From Methylobacterium sp. R2-1 (lineage in GTDB: Bacteria; Pseudomonadota; Alphaproteobacteria; Rhizobiales; Beijerinckiaceae), in NCBI RefSeq assembly GCF_014191355.1, contig NZ_JACHWM010000003.1:248001-312000 (forward strand): DNA of 64,000 bases, given 5' to 3'. The position numbers and the translations under genes are program-made. Numbering within the stretch: the stretch's first letter is position 1; the number at the start of each line of letters is the position of its first letter. Shown in pieces: positions 10,907-19,788 of the stretch. The notes beneath the pieces are model-generated. The model did no database searches. It saw nothing but the letters and a program-made list of their open reading frames with translations, and was not told where the DNA came from.

Positions 10907-12097
10907 ATGACCAGAACCTTCACCGCCCTCGCCGCGGTGCTGCTCACCGGGACGATGGCAAGTCCCCTCCCCGCCCAGGCACAGGAAAAGGCTGCGCTCA
11001 CCAAGATCGCGAGCTTCGAGCATCAGGTGACCGGCATCACGGTCGCCCGCGACGGACGCATCTTCGTCAACTTCCCGCGCTGGAGCGAGGATGCCCCGGT
11101 CTCGGTGGCCGAGTTGAAGGACGGTAAGCCCGTCCCCTACCCCGACGATCAGTGGAACGCGTGGCGCAACGCGCGAGCCGACGAACTCTCGCCGAAGGAT
11201 CATTTCGTCTGCGTGCAGAGCGTGGTCGCCGACGGACAGGACCGGCTCTGGGTCGTAGACGCCGCGGCCCCCGCCATGGCCCACGTGATCAAGGACGGGC
11301 CGAAGCTGGTCGGGATCGACTTGAAGACCAACAAGGTGGTCAAGACGATCCCCTTCGACACCAGCACTGTACTCCAGGCCTCCTACCTCAACGACGTGCG
11401 GATCTCGCCGGATGGCAAGACCGCCTACCTCACCGATTCCGGCGCCGAGGGTGCGCTGATCGTCGTTGATCTCGACAGCGGCTCGGCCAAGCGTATCCTC
11501 TCGGGCGATCCCTCGACCATGCCCGACAAGTCGGTGACCGTGAGCTACGATGGCAAGCCGCTGCGTCGGCCCGACGGGCGCGGTGTGGAGTTCGCCGCCG
11601 ACGGCATCGCCCTCGCGAACGATGGCAAGACACTCTACTGGCAGGCGATCAAGGGCAAGACGCTCTACAGCCTGCCGACCGACGCGCTGACCGGCTGGGC
11701 GACCGCCTCGCTGGTGCCCGACACGCTCACCGACAAGAGTCTTTCCGGCAAGATCGCGAAGGTCGGCGAGAACGGGGTCGCGGACGGCCTGCTGATCGCC
11801 CGCCGCGATGGGCGGATGTACGTGACCTCGCCCCAGGACAACGCGGTGAAGGTGCGCGACCTCTCCGGCGGCAGGGATGGGCTGACGACGCTGGTGCAGG
11901 ACCCGTCCTTGCGCTGGCCGGACACCTTCGGCGAGGGGCCGGACGGGACTATCTACGTCACCACTTCGCACATCCAGGATTCAGCCGATTACAAGCCCGG
12001 CGCGCCGATCAGCCTGCCGACGGAACTCTGGTCCATCAAGCCGTCGCCGGCCGATGCCATCGGCTCGAACGGGGGTGGGCGCGCGACGGGCCGCTGA
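10907..12097 (+). CDS. Secreted major royal jelly (yellow)-like protein
   Basis: This encodes 396 residues with a signal peptide ending near AQAQE (residue 25). The mature part is a beta-propeller: repeated blades such as GITVARDGRIFVNFPRWSED, DRLWVVDAAAP, LNDVRISPDGKTAYLTDSG and PDTFGEGPDGTIYVTTS match the MRJP/yellow family. Bacterial members are exported and of unknown substrate, and similarity to gluconolactonase-type propellers suggests ligand binding or lactone hydrolysis. The open frame runs upstream through the catalase relic, but the ATG at 10907 gives the only signal peptide. It converges with the cyclase gene, leaving 9 bases between stops. Confidence 0.85.
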   Translation: MTRTFTALAAVLLTGTMASPLPAQAQEKAALTKIASFEHQVTGITVARDGRIFVNFPRWSEDAPVSVAELKDGKPVPYPDDQWNAWRNARADELSPKDHFVCVQSVVADGQDRLWVVDAAAPAMAHVIKDGPKLVGIDLKTNKVVKTIPFDTSTVLQASYLNDVRISPDGKTAYLTDSGAEGALIVVDLDSGSAKRILSGDPSTMPDKSVTVSYDGKPLRRPDGRGVEFAADGIALANDGKTLYWQAIKGKTLYSLPTDALTGWATASLVPDTLTDKSLSGKIAKVGENGVADGLLIARRDGRMYVTSPQDNAVKVRDLSGGRDGLTTLVQDPSLRWPDTFGEGPDGTIYVTTSHIQDSADYKPGAPISLPTELWSIKPSPADAIGSNGGGRATGR

Positions 12098-12106
12098 CCG
12101 GACCGA

Positions 12107-13834
12107 TCATCCGTCCTGAAGCGCCGCTGGAACGTCGGCACCGATCAGGCGCGCCCGGAGTGGCTGGGCTCGCCCCGTCAGCGTCAGCTCCTGAAGCGTG
12201 CCGGGGGCGAGGCCGGCGGCCTCGTAGACGGCTTCCGAGACGATCGCGACCTGCCGCATCGGCCCGGTCAGGCCCTCCAACCGGGCGGCGACGTTGACCG
12301 TGTCGCCGAGCACCGTGAACCGTGATTCTGTCTCGTCTCCGAGTTCGCCGACGATAGCCATGCCCGCATGTAAGCCGATGCCGTAGCGCAGGCGCTCACC
12401 GAGATCGGCAGAAAGCATGCGATTGAGCTGCTCCACGTGGCGCGCAATGCCGTCGACCGCTTTCAGGGCGTCGCGGGCCGCGTGCTTCGGATCACGATCG
12501 AGGCCGAAGATCGCCATCAGCCCGTCGCCGAGATGCTGGTTCACCGAACCGCCCGCCTCGCGCACCGCCCGGCCGACGGCGCCGAGGAAGCGGCCGATGA
12601 CGAACACAGTGTCGTAGGGCAGGTGCTCCTCGGCGAACCGGGTCGAGCCGCGCAGGTCGGCGAACAGCACGACGACGAACCGCTCCTCGCCGGTCGCGGC
12701 CCGTTCCGAATCGGGCCCGGTCGTAGTGCGGGTCTGCGGTGTGAACAGGGGCGCGACGGTGAGGTCGGCCGTCGGCCGGAGCTGGCAGGCGAGCCGGATG
12801 CCGGGGCTCGCGCCGATGCGCTCCAAGACGAGGCGCTCCGCCTGCTCCGGCTCCGGTAGGTGGCGGCGGCGCTCCGGGTCGACCACACGGATGCGGCAGG
12901 TCGAGCAGCGGCCCCGCCCGCCGCACACGCTCGCATGCGGGATGCGGCCGCGCCGGCTCGCTTCGAGAACGCTGCTGCCCCGTGGCACGCGGACGGTGCG
13001 CCCGTCGGGATAGCCGATGCGCACGAAGCCACCCCGTGCCTCGGCAAAGGTGCGGGCGCCGCGGGCCAGCACGACGAGGGCGAGCGCCGCCATGTAGGCC
13101 GAGAACAACCCGCGGCGGATCTGGCCCAGCCGCTCGCTCTGCGCCGGCAGGCCGAAATGGTTTGCTCCCAGCTCCTGCGCACGCCAGGCGGGATCGGCAG
13201 CGAGCGCCGCCACGCTGCGTCCGCCCTGGACGATACCGAGGAGCGCCAGGGTTGGCACGAGCACCGACCCCGCGAGCAGCCAGGGCGCGACGCGGGGAAA
13301 ACCGCGCTTCAGCCGGAGCCAGAAAGCGAGGCCGAAGCAGCCGTGCAGCCACGCCACGACGAGACCGACCGCCTGCATCATGCCTTGGCCCGGAGCGGCG
13401 ACCCAGGTCGCGTAGAGAACCTGGGGATAACCTCGGTCCAGCCCCTCAAGGCTCCAGGCGAGACGGGTGCCGACGACGTGACTGAGGAGCAGCACCGGGA
13501 CCGCGAGGCCGAGCAGGAGCTGCGCGGTCTCGGCCGGCCGCACCCGGTAGAAGCGCCGCTCGTAGAAGGCGTAAAGCCCGAGAACGAGGTGGATCGCCAG
13601 CGCGCCGTAGAGAAGCACCAGGGCCGGCAGCGTGCGCCAGAGCGCGACCTTCACGACGAGCCCGGTTTCCAGCGCGTCGAGGGAGATGTTGCCGAGTGCG
13701 TGGCAGAGCAGGTGCGTGAGCACGTAGGCGAACAGCACGAGGCCGCTGCAGAGGCGAAGCCGTCGCACGCTCGGGCGGACGAGCCGGCGCAGGCGGGAGG
13801 GGCGGCCATCGCCCGGACGCGCCGCCTGCTCCAC
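12107..13834 (-). CDS. CyaC-like adenylate cyclase with membrane anchor and 2Fe-2S domain
   Basis: This encodes 575 residues in three parts. Residues about 20-260 form a six-helix membrane anchor with paired His (for example LTHLLCH at 39-45), like the diheme anchor of succinate dehydrogenase. Residues about 270-360 form a ferredoxin-type 2Fe-2S domain with Cys 304, 310 and 313 (CGGRGRCSTC) and a later Cys in RLACQL. Residues about 380-570 form a class III cyclase with metal Asp in FADLRGST and GDGLMAIFG and the TVLGDTVNVAARLEG segment. Known relative: Sinorhizobium meliloti CyaC, whose cAMP synthesis responds to quinone redox state. It probably couples respiratory redox to cAMP. Confidence 0.9.
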   Translation of the reverse strand: MEQAARPGDGRPSRLRRLVRPSVRRLRLCSGLVLFAYVLTHLLCHALGNISLDALETGLVVKVALWRTLPALVLLYGALAIHLVLGLYAFYERRFYRVRPAETAQLLLGLAVPVLLLSHVVGTRLAWSLEGLDRGYPQVLYATWVAAPGQGMMQAVGLVVAWLHGCFGLAFWLRLKRGFPRVAPWLLAGSVLVPTLALLGIVQGGRSVAALAADPAWRAQELGANHFGLPAQSERLGQIRRGLFSAYMAALALVVLARGARTFAEARGGFVRIGYPDGRTVRVPRGSSVLEASRRGRIPHASVCGGRGRCSTCRIRVVDPERRRHLPEPEQAERLVLERIGASPGIRLACQLRPTADLTVAPLFTPQTRTTTGPDSERAATGEERFVVVLFADLRGSTRFAEEHLPYDTVFVIGRFLGAVGRAVREAGGSVNQHLGDGLMAIFGLDRDPKHAARDALKAVDGIARHVEQLNRMLSADLGERLRYGIGLHAGMAIVGELGDETESRFTVLGDTVNVAARLEGLTGPMRQVAIVSEAVYEAAGLAPGTLQELTLTGRAQPLRARLIGADVPAALQDG

Positions 13835-13921
13835 CGTCCCCGCTCCCTCGTTCGAAAGACTACTCCCGAGCCTTCATAGCGCGAGCGGATGCGACGACGA
13901 AGCCGTGCGACCGCCGGTCGA

Positions 13922-14431
13922 TCAAGGCGGCGCGGTCAGAACCTCTTCCACGGTGACGACCCGCCCCGCTTCGCTGAAGCGGCGCAGCAAGGCCGACTGG
14001 CGGAAGCGCAGATCCCCCGTCACCTCACGGCCGAGCCAGGGTGGACGCTCGAAGGCTTGTTCTTCATGCTCAAGTTCCACCTCGGCCAGGATCATACCGG
14101 TCAGCGTCCCACCGTAGACATCGACTTCCCAGACCAGTCCGGCATGGGGCACGCAGTGGCGCGTCTTCTCGATGAAGCAGGTGTCGCAGACGAGGCTCAG
14201 CATCGATTCCGCGTCGGTGCGTGGGATCTCGTACTCGAATTCTGGCCTTCCAAGGCCGACGCGCTCGCCCTTGACTGTCAGCCACGCCCGGTCCTCGTCG
14301 AGCCGCACCCGCACTTTGTTCCCAGTTGAGAACTGCCCGACCAAGCCATCCGTGAGGTGACGGCGAGAGGTGACACCGGCCTGCCAGCCGTCATCGGCCA
14401 CGAGGAATTTTCGCTCGACCTCGAAACGCAT
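13922..14431 (-). CDS. CYTH-domain phosphohydrolase (triphosphate tunnel fold)
   Basis: This encodes 169 residues spanning one CYTH domain, the usual single-domain length. The signature ExExK is near the N-terminus (FEVERKFLV), followed by charged strands (VRVRLDEDRAWLTVKGERVG, EFEYEIP, EVDVYGG, AEVELEHEE) that line the tunnel. Bacterial members hydrolyse inorganic triphosphate or, in CyaB, make cAMP from ATP. It lies 87 bases upstream of the cyclase gene on the same strand, so the two may be co-transcribed. Substrate is not decidable from sequence. Confidence 0.88.
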   Translation of the reverse strand: MRFEVERKFLVADDGWQAGVTSRRHLTDGLVGQFSTGNKVRVRLDEDRAWLTVKGERVGLGRPEFEYEIPRTDAESMLSLVCDTCFIEKTRHCVPHAGLVWEVDVYGGTLTGMILAEVELEHEEQAFERPPWLGREVTGDLRFRQSALLRRFSEAGRVVTVEEVLTAPP

Positions 14432-14642
14432 TACCGCGAAAAACTCTGGCGGCGGAAACGTTCCCGCGCCTTCAACCCGGCCGCGTTACGGCAGAGTTTG
14501 GTTGCGGGCAATCGGGCATCGCGCAGGACACGGCCGCAACCTGAGCGGACTTAGAACCTGCTTAGATCGATTGACACGGGAGCCAGGTTCGCTTCGACCC
14601 TTCTTCCGCAAGTGCCCGGCTCCCGTCGTGACTGGATTCGCC

Positions 14643-16181
14643 TCAGCGCCAGAAGGGTTTGGTATCGACGAGTTCCTCGTGCGCCTCCGCCGCAGCCTCC
14701 AAGAGCGTGCGGGTGCGCGCCTCGATGTCGGCTGCGGTCATTCCAGCGGCGAACAGAGTCGAGGCGCCGACCGACTCGGCCGTCAGATCCCGCATCAGCT
14801 CGTCGCCTGTGGCGATGTCGTTGAGCGCGCCGAGATGGTCCTGAAGGTCGGAGAGTGCCTTGCCGAAGGCGGAGTGGCGCTTGGCGGCCTTCTTACCGGG
14901 GAAGAGCGCGGCGAAGAACTCGGCGCCGTAGCGCAGCTTCTTCGCGGCGATGCGGACTCGGTGGCGCTCCTCGGGATCGAGTTCGTCGAGATGGCGTCCG
15001 CGCCGCTTCACCTGCCGCCGCCGCCGGTCGAGTTCGCGGGCGGCGAAGACGCGGGCCGGCTCCTCGCGCAGGGCGGCGCGTCCGGGGCTCTTGTCGCGCA
15101 GCCACGGGCCGGCATTGATCCAGCCGACGAGGTCGAGCAGCAGCATCCGCCACGCATCCGAGCCGAGGAGCGCGGCGATGTCGCGATAGGCTTTCGAGCG
15201 CTCGTCCTCGAGCTGGCGCTCCAGGCCGAGCAGGCCGGTCTCGTCCGGATGCCGCTCGCGCTCGGCCGGCAGGATGGTGGCGAGGAAAACGTCGAGGTTG
15301 CGCGCCCGCCCTAACGGCTCCGTGACTTCCTTCAACTCAGTCCGGATGCGCACGCCGAGCGGATCGTCCACGAGGTCGCCGAACAGGGAGAAGGCCGAGC
15401 GCAGGCGTCGGATCGCGACGCGCATCTGGTGCAGGGCATCGACGTCGCGGCCCTTGAGCAGGATGTCCTCGTTGATGCGCATCTGGCGCAGGCAGGCGTG
15501 CGCCACGGCCCGGAAGGCATCGGCCGCGCTCATGTCCTCGCGCAGTGGCACGGGCTCGGCCTTGCGCACCTTCTCGAGCTTGCCCGTGGCCAGGGCATAG
15601 CCGCGCTCGGCCTTGCTGCGCACGCCGAGGCGCACCGGTACGAGGTTCGCGACGGCCTGCGCGAGGGCGAACAGGTCGCTCGCCGTCCCATCCTTCAGTT
15701 CGAGCTCGACCTCGCAGATCGGCAGGATGCGGTCACCCGCGGCGGGTGCCTCGATCCGGCCCGTATCGAGGGCAACCTCGATGCGCGACTCGCCCTGCTC
15801 GATGAGGTAGGTCCGCCGAGTCACACGGGTGATGAAGAGCGGCTCCAGCGCCGCGCCGGCATCGACGTGGCGCGCGAACGGTGTGTCGGCGAGGACCGCC
15901 CGGTCGGGTTCGGAGCGCTCGACCGGATGCTCCCATTCCGGCCGGTCGAACAGACCGTCACCCTCGGCCTTGAGGGTCTGGACGAAGCGACCGCCGCTCT
16001 CGCGCACCCGCAGCCCGAACTTGGCTGCCAGCAGCTGCCGGTCGGACGTATCGAAGTAGACGGAGGCGAGTTCCGCTTCCCCTTGCACCGCCGCATCCCG
16101 CAGGAGCGGATGATCCTGCAGGCTGGCGATGTCGGAAGGCTCGCATTCCAGCTTCAGCTCGATCTCGCGCGGGTCGCTCAT
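14643..16181 (-). CDS. CYTH-CHAD domain protein
   Basis: This encodes 512 residues. Residues 1-200 are a CYTH domain starting REIELKLE (ExExK) with tunnel strands such as LRVRESGGRFVQTLKAEG and CEVELELKDG. Residues about 230-500 are a CHAD domain: a helical bundle with basic signatures LHQMRVAIRRLRSAFSLFG and HRVRIAAKKLRYGAEFF, known to bind polyphosphate. It should act on inorganic triphosphate while docked on polyP granules. I chose the ATG at 16181, where the CYTH domain begins; an upstream in-frame ATG lacks similarity. It is about 210 bases from the single CYTH gene on the same strand. Confidence 0.9.
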   Translation of the reverse strand: MSDPREIELKLECEPSDIASLQDHPLLRDAAVQGEAELASVYFDTSDRQLLAAKFGLRVRESGGRFVQTLKAEGDGLFDRPEWEHPVERSEPDRAVLADTPFARHVDAGAALEPLFITRVTRRTYLIEQGESRIEVALDTGRIEAPAAGDRILPICEVELELKDGTASDLFALAQAVANLVPVRLGVRSKAERGYALATGKLEKVRKAEPVPLREDMSAADAFRAVAHACLRQMRINEDILLKGRDVDALHQMRVAIRRLRSAFSLFGDLVDDPLGVRIRTELKEVTEPLGRARNLDVFLATILPAERERHPDETGLLGLERQLEDERSKAYRDIAALLGSDAWRMLLLDLVGWINAGPWLRDKSPGRAALREEPARVFAARELDRRRRQVKRRGRHLDELDPEERHRVRIAAKKLRYGAEFFAALFPGKKAAKRHSAFGKALSDLQDHLGALNDIATGDELMRDLTAESVGASTLFAAGMTAADIEARTRTLLEAAAEAHEELVDTKPFWR

Positions 16182-16280
16182 GCGGTTTCGTCCTGCTCCT
16201 CGTAGGGGTTGTGGCGGATGCGAGTCTGCATCCTGCCGCATTGTCCGAGACAAACACAACGCGGCTCAGCGGGTCATGGA

Positions 16281-17633
16281 TCACGCAGGAGCGCGACGTT
16301 CCGGCGACAGAAGTGGGAACAGGATGTCCACCACCTCGGCTATCGAGGGGCGGGCCCGCGTGTCGGCCTGGCAGCAGGCTCGCTCCAGCGCGCGCAACGC
16401 GGCGATCCCCTCGGGTTCCTCAGCGCAGCGGTCGAGCAGTTCGCCGAGCAGGATGCCCCAGGCGCGGGTCTCGATGCGCAGCCACGAAGCGCCGGCCTCG
16501 CCGCGCGGCAGCAGTGAAGCAGCCCCGAAATCGCTGAGCACCGTCTCGCCGACGCGCCCGTCCCAGAGTGTGTTGTGCGCGTAGAGATCGCCGTGGAGCA
16601 CGCCGCAATCGTGGAGATGGGCGGCGGCCCGGGCCGCGCCGCCCGCGATGCGCAATGCCGTCTGCGGCGGCAAAGCGAGGTCGGCCGCGTAGACGTCGCG
16701 GCTGCAGCTCTCCAGGCTCGGCGGTCCGGCCAGGACCCGCCAATCGTCCGGGATCAGCGGCATCAGGAGCCCCTGCACCCCATCTGGGTGGCCCTCGATC
16801 CGGCCGAGGGCACCGGTTAGATGGGGGTGCCGGCCGGCGGCGAGGCAGGCCTCCATCTCGCGCTCGGGCAGCCCGTCGCTGGTCATCCGGCCCTTGAACA
16901 GCTTCACCGCGACCGCCTCCACTCCGCCGGATCGACGCCACAGTGCCTGGTGAATCCGTCCCGACGCACCTTCGCCGAGGCACGGGCCGAGATCGAGCGC
17001 ATCCCAGGGTACGCGCGGCACAAGCGCCGGCCTTGCCTCATCGTCGAGAGGATTGCCGGCCCAGGCGATCCAGGCGAGCCGCGGCATCTCCGTCAGCCAA
17101 GCGGGCAACGCCTCGAAGCGGTTGGCCGAGAGGCGCATCAATTCGAGGTTTTGCACGCCCTCAAGCGAGGACGGCAGCGCCTGCAGCCGGTTTCCCGACA
17201 GCATCAGCTTCTGCAAGTGCGGGCGCCGACCGAGGGCGTCGGGCAGATGCTCGATCCGGTTGTCGGTCAGCGTGAGCCAGCGCAGGGCCGGGGGCAAGGC
17301 CTCGGCCGGAACCTCGCGCAATCCGGTGGCGCGGAAACCGATCTGGCTCAGCGCCGGGCAATCCCCGAGCGCGGGCGGAAGCCGCTCGAAGTGATTGCCG
17401 GAGCAGAACAGGACGCTCAGCCGCTTGAGTCGGCCGATGTCGTCCGGAAGTTCGGAGAGGCCGCAGCCGCTGAGATCGAGCAACTCCAATGTGTCGGCGA
17501 GGCCGAAGATTTCGGGCGGAAACTCGCTCAGCTGTCCGCTCAGGCGCAGCTCCCGCGCCCCGGCGAGTTCGCCGCGACGGAGGGCGTGCAGCGGAGGCGG
17601 CGGTGGGCTGTTCATCGAGATCTCGTGCGTCAC
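16281..17633 (-). CDS. Leucine-rich-repeat protein kinase
   Basis: This encodes 450 residues with no membrane segment. Residues about 25-205 hold seven or eight LRRs of the pattern LxxLxLSxNxLxxLPxxL. Residues about 213-440 hold a complete eukaryotic-like Ser/Thr kinase: P-loop GEGASGR, ATP Lys in VAVKLFKG, catalytic loop HGDLYAHN (Asp about residue 349) and DFG in LSDFGAAS. LRR plus kinase in one soluble protein is uncommon in bacteria. It lies just upstream of CYTH-CHAD on the same strand. Start is the ATG at 17633 or the second Met seven codons later. Confidence 0.88.
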   Translation of the reverse strand: MTHEISMNSPPPPPLHALRRGELAGARELRLSGQLSEFPPEIFGLADTLELLDLSGCGLSELPDDIGRLKRLSVLFCSGNHFERLPPALGDCPALSQIGFRATGLREVPAEALPPALRWLTLTDNRIEHLPDALGRRPHLQKLMLSGNRLQALPSSLEGVQNLELMRLSANRFEALPAWLTEMPRLAWIAWAGNPLDDEARPALVPRVPWDALDLGPCLGEGASGRIHQALWRRSGGVEAVAVKLFKGRMTSDGLPEREMEACLAAGRHPHLTGALGRIEGHPDGVQGLLMPLIPDDWRVLAGPPSLESCSRDVYAADLALPPQTALRIAGGAARAAAHLHDCGVLHGDLYAHNTLWDGRVGETVLSDFGAASLLPRGEAGASWLRIETRAWGILLGELLDRCAEEPEGIAALRALERACCQADTRARPSIAEVVDILFPLLSPERRAPA

Positions 17634-17704
17634 TCACGCCGGGATGACGATCTAGCGCTCAGCGATCAAGCCTCTCCACCTGGCCACCATCATGCACTAG
17701 AATT

Positions 17705-17944
17705 TCACTTGATCGGGTTCGAAATACCGGTCAGGTCGACCTCGCCGCCGACCGGCTTGATGCGGCCTTTGATTATACGAGTGTGCTTGTCGATGTCCTC
17801 GAGAGGTCCCTGCAACATCTATTTGGGCTTGTCGTTGCTCGCGTTTTCGCTCAGCTGTTGAACGGTGCGAGGCATCTGATCGTTGGCTGATCGGTCATCC
17901 GTAAGTTCGAGGCAGCCGTCTTGAAGGCTGCTTGGTACGGGCAT
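17705..17944 (-). pseudogene. Small ORF split by an amber codon
   Basis: From an ATG at 17944, preceded by a purine-rich AGAGTGGAA, a frame of 41 codons (start MPVPSSLQDGCLELTDD) ends at TAG (17819-17821). It continues in the same frame without a base gap from ATG 17818 for 37 more codons, including GRIKPVGGEVDLTGISNP, to TGA at 17705. Composition is protein-like on both sides of the TAG. It may be a 78-codon gene inactivated by one nonsense change, or two short genes. No family is recognised. The rest of 17634-18105 shows nothing. Confidence 0.35.
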
Positions 17945-18105
17945 GACGTTCCACTCTTCTGAGTGACAGTTCAAACTCAGTCAAACGCGCCGTTCCCGCG
18001 CCTGGGTGGCAAGCTGGCGCAGACCCCGGCCCGGTTTCCTGGGACGAATGCCACGGCATGGAGCCCCTCCCGGTCCGTGCTCACATTCGGCGTTTGCGCC
18101 TCCGA

Positions 18106-18672
18106 TCATGCGTCTGCCCGGCGCGTCGTAGCCGGGCGTCGCGAACGCCAAGGTGCCATGCTGGCGAACACACCGTCCTGGCGGATCAGCACGTGCAGCA
18201 GCGCCGCCCCGAGATGAGTCAGGATGATGCCGAACAGCGTGTAGGCCAGCACGGTGTGGAGCTCGCGTAGCCAAGCGTACAGCATCGGGCTCTGCGGCAG
18301 GATCGGTGGCAGCACGAGCGGCCCGGCCAGCGCAACGGGGTAGCGCGCCGCCGACAGCATCGCCCAACCGACGAGCGGCATGGCCAGCATCAGCCCGTAG
18401 AGCATGATGTGTGAAGCATGCGCGGCCCGCCGCTGCCACGCGGGCAGATCCGACGGTAGGGGCGGCGGCGGACAGCGCCAGCGGTTCGCGAGCCGCAGGA
18501 CTGCAAGGAGCAGGATCAGGAGGCCGAGTGGTCGGTGAAGCGCGACCAAGGCGTGGTAGTCGGCGAGCGAGGTCACCATCGCGACGCCGATGAGCAGCAT
18601 GGCCAGAATCAGTGCCGCCATGCTCCAGTGGAGCAGGCGTGCCGGCGGGTTGAAGCCGATGGGATCCGTCAC
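18106..18672 (-). CDS. Cytochrome b561-family membrane protein
   Basis: This encodes 188 residues with four transmembrane helices and His in the expected places (LLHWSMA, ALHRPLGL, LHTVLAY, LTHLGAALLH) for two b-type hemes. These proteins shuttle electrons across the inner membrane from quinols. Its GTG start overlaps the stop of the catalase-family gene (GTGA), so translation is coupled, and it probably supplies or accepts electrons for the periplasmic peroxidase. It is the last gene of the sigma-factor operon. Confidence 0.9.
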   Translation of the reverse strand: MTDPIGFNPPARLLHWSMAALILAMLLIGVAMVTSLADYHALVALHRPLGLLILLLAVLRLANRWRCPPPPLPSDLPAWQRRAAHASHIMLYGLMLAMPLVGWAMLSAARYPVALAGPLVLPPILPQSPMLYAWLRELHTVLAYTLFGIILTHLGAALLHVLIRQDGVFASMAPWRSRRPATTRRADA

Positions 18673-19781
18673 AGGCCAGGTCCTCGAGTGGTCGTTGCAG
18701 GCACGGCGCTGGCGCTCTTCTCCTCGCCAGCTCGGCGAGTGGAGGAGCGGAAATAGGCGGCCGAGCGGGCGCTCAGCAGCGGATCGCCGGACGGTGCGAT
18801 GCCCTCCGGCAGGACGAGCGGATCGAAGTTGATGTCCCGGCAATTGCCGGCTTCCTCCGGTGCCGCGTCGGTGAGGGTCAGGGTGCCCACATCCACGCGC
18901 TCGCGGTCTGCGGGCCAAGGCAGTGTCGCGTCGGCGGTTGCATCACTCGTCTGACCCAGCGTCACGATGAGATGCCAGCGCAACGGTTCCCGCTGAAGCT
19001 GCGCGACGAAGTCGTCGAACAAGTAGTTCTTGTCCGTCTGCGATGCCTGCGCGGCGGTCTCTTGCGTCGCCTGCAGCTCCGGTACGAAGGCCCAGCGCAC
19101 CGGTGTCACATGGCCATCGGCCGCCGTGAACCGGAAGGCGTTCAGGCTCCAGAAGGTGCTGTCGGCGAAACCCGAGGTGATCGTGCGCGCCTTGATCAGG
19201 CCAGTGGCCTTTACGCTTTCCGGATGGGCCGCGAAGAACGCCTTCATGCGCTCGGGATCGGGCTTGCCGGTAGCCGGATCCGGCTTGGCGGCGAGCAACT
19301 GCTCGTAGAACGCTTCGGGTGTGCGCACCGGAAAGACCGGAATGTTGTTCATGCCCGTGCGCCACTCCTCACCATCAGGCAGCGGGAAGCGCAGGGCGAG
19401 GCTGCGCACGGTCGTCCCGGCATCGGCCGCGTACGGCTGCCCGCCTGCCAGTGCGACTCGTCCTGCGACCCGCGTCACGCGCCCCGCCGAGAACACGCTC
19501 GCCTTCGAGAGGCGGGCTCCTGTTCCGTTGCTGGCGAAGCTGCCAGCCACGCACAGGCCCTTGGCGTGGTTGCGCCGAAAGCCGAGATGCGGACCGTTCA
19601 CCTGCTCGAACCGGTCGATGACCAGGGCTGGGGTCAAGGCACCCGGCGACAGCCAGCCGCCCGCATAGGCGAGGCTTCCGGCGGCCCCGGCGAGCACGGT
19701 TCCGATGGTGGAGAGGCGCAGCATCAGGGCGCGCGTCGTCATTCCGGGAGGAGCCCCGGTCAGATGGTGCAGCAGGGTCAT
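18669..19781 (-). CDS. srpA: Catalase-family peroxidase (SrpA-like)
   Basis: This encodes 370 residues, shorter than a true catalase (about 480-500) and typical of the SrpA group. An N-terminal hydrophobic segment near residues 20-40 suggests export or membrane anchoring. The distal heme site is in FRRNHAKGLCVAGSF and the core in GLIKARTITSGFADSTFWSLNAF. Members are heme peroxidases rather than strong catalases. The start ATG at 19781 lies 7 bases after the anti-sigma stop; an internal Met 13 codons later would give a tighter signal sequence. Operon order places it between anti-sigma factor and cytochrome b561. Confidence 0.88.
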   Translation of the reverse strand: MTLLHHLTGAPPGMTTRALMLRLSTIGTVLAGAAGSLAYAGGWLSPGALTPALVIDRFEQVNGPHLGFRRNHAKGLCVAGSFASNGTGARLSKASVFSAGRVTRVAGRVALAGGQPYAADAGTTVRSLALRFPLPDGEEWRTGMNNIPVFPVRTPEAFYEQLLAAKPDPATGKPDPERMKAFFAAHPESVKATGLIKARTITSGFADSTFWSLNAFRFTAADGHVTPVRWAFVPELQATQETAAQASQTDKNYLFDDFVAQLQREPLRWHLIVTLGQTSDATADATLPWPADRERVDVGTLTLTDAAPEEAGNCRDINFDPLVLPEGIAPSGDPLLSARSAAYFRSSTRRAGEEKSASAVPATTTRGPGL

Positions 19782-19788
19782 GGATGCC

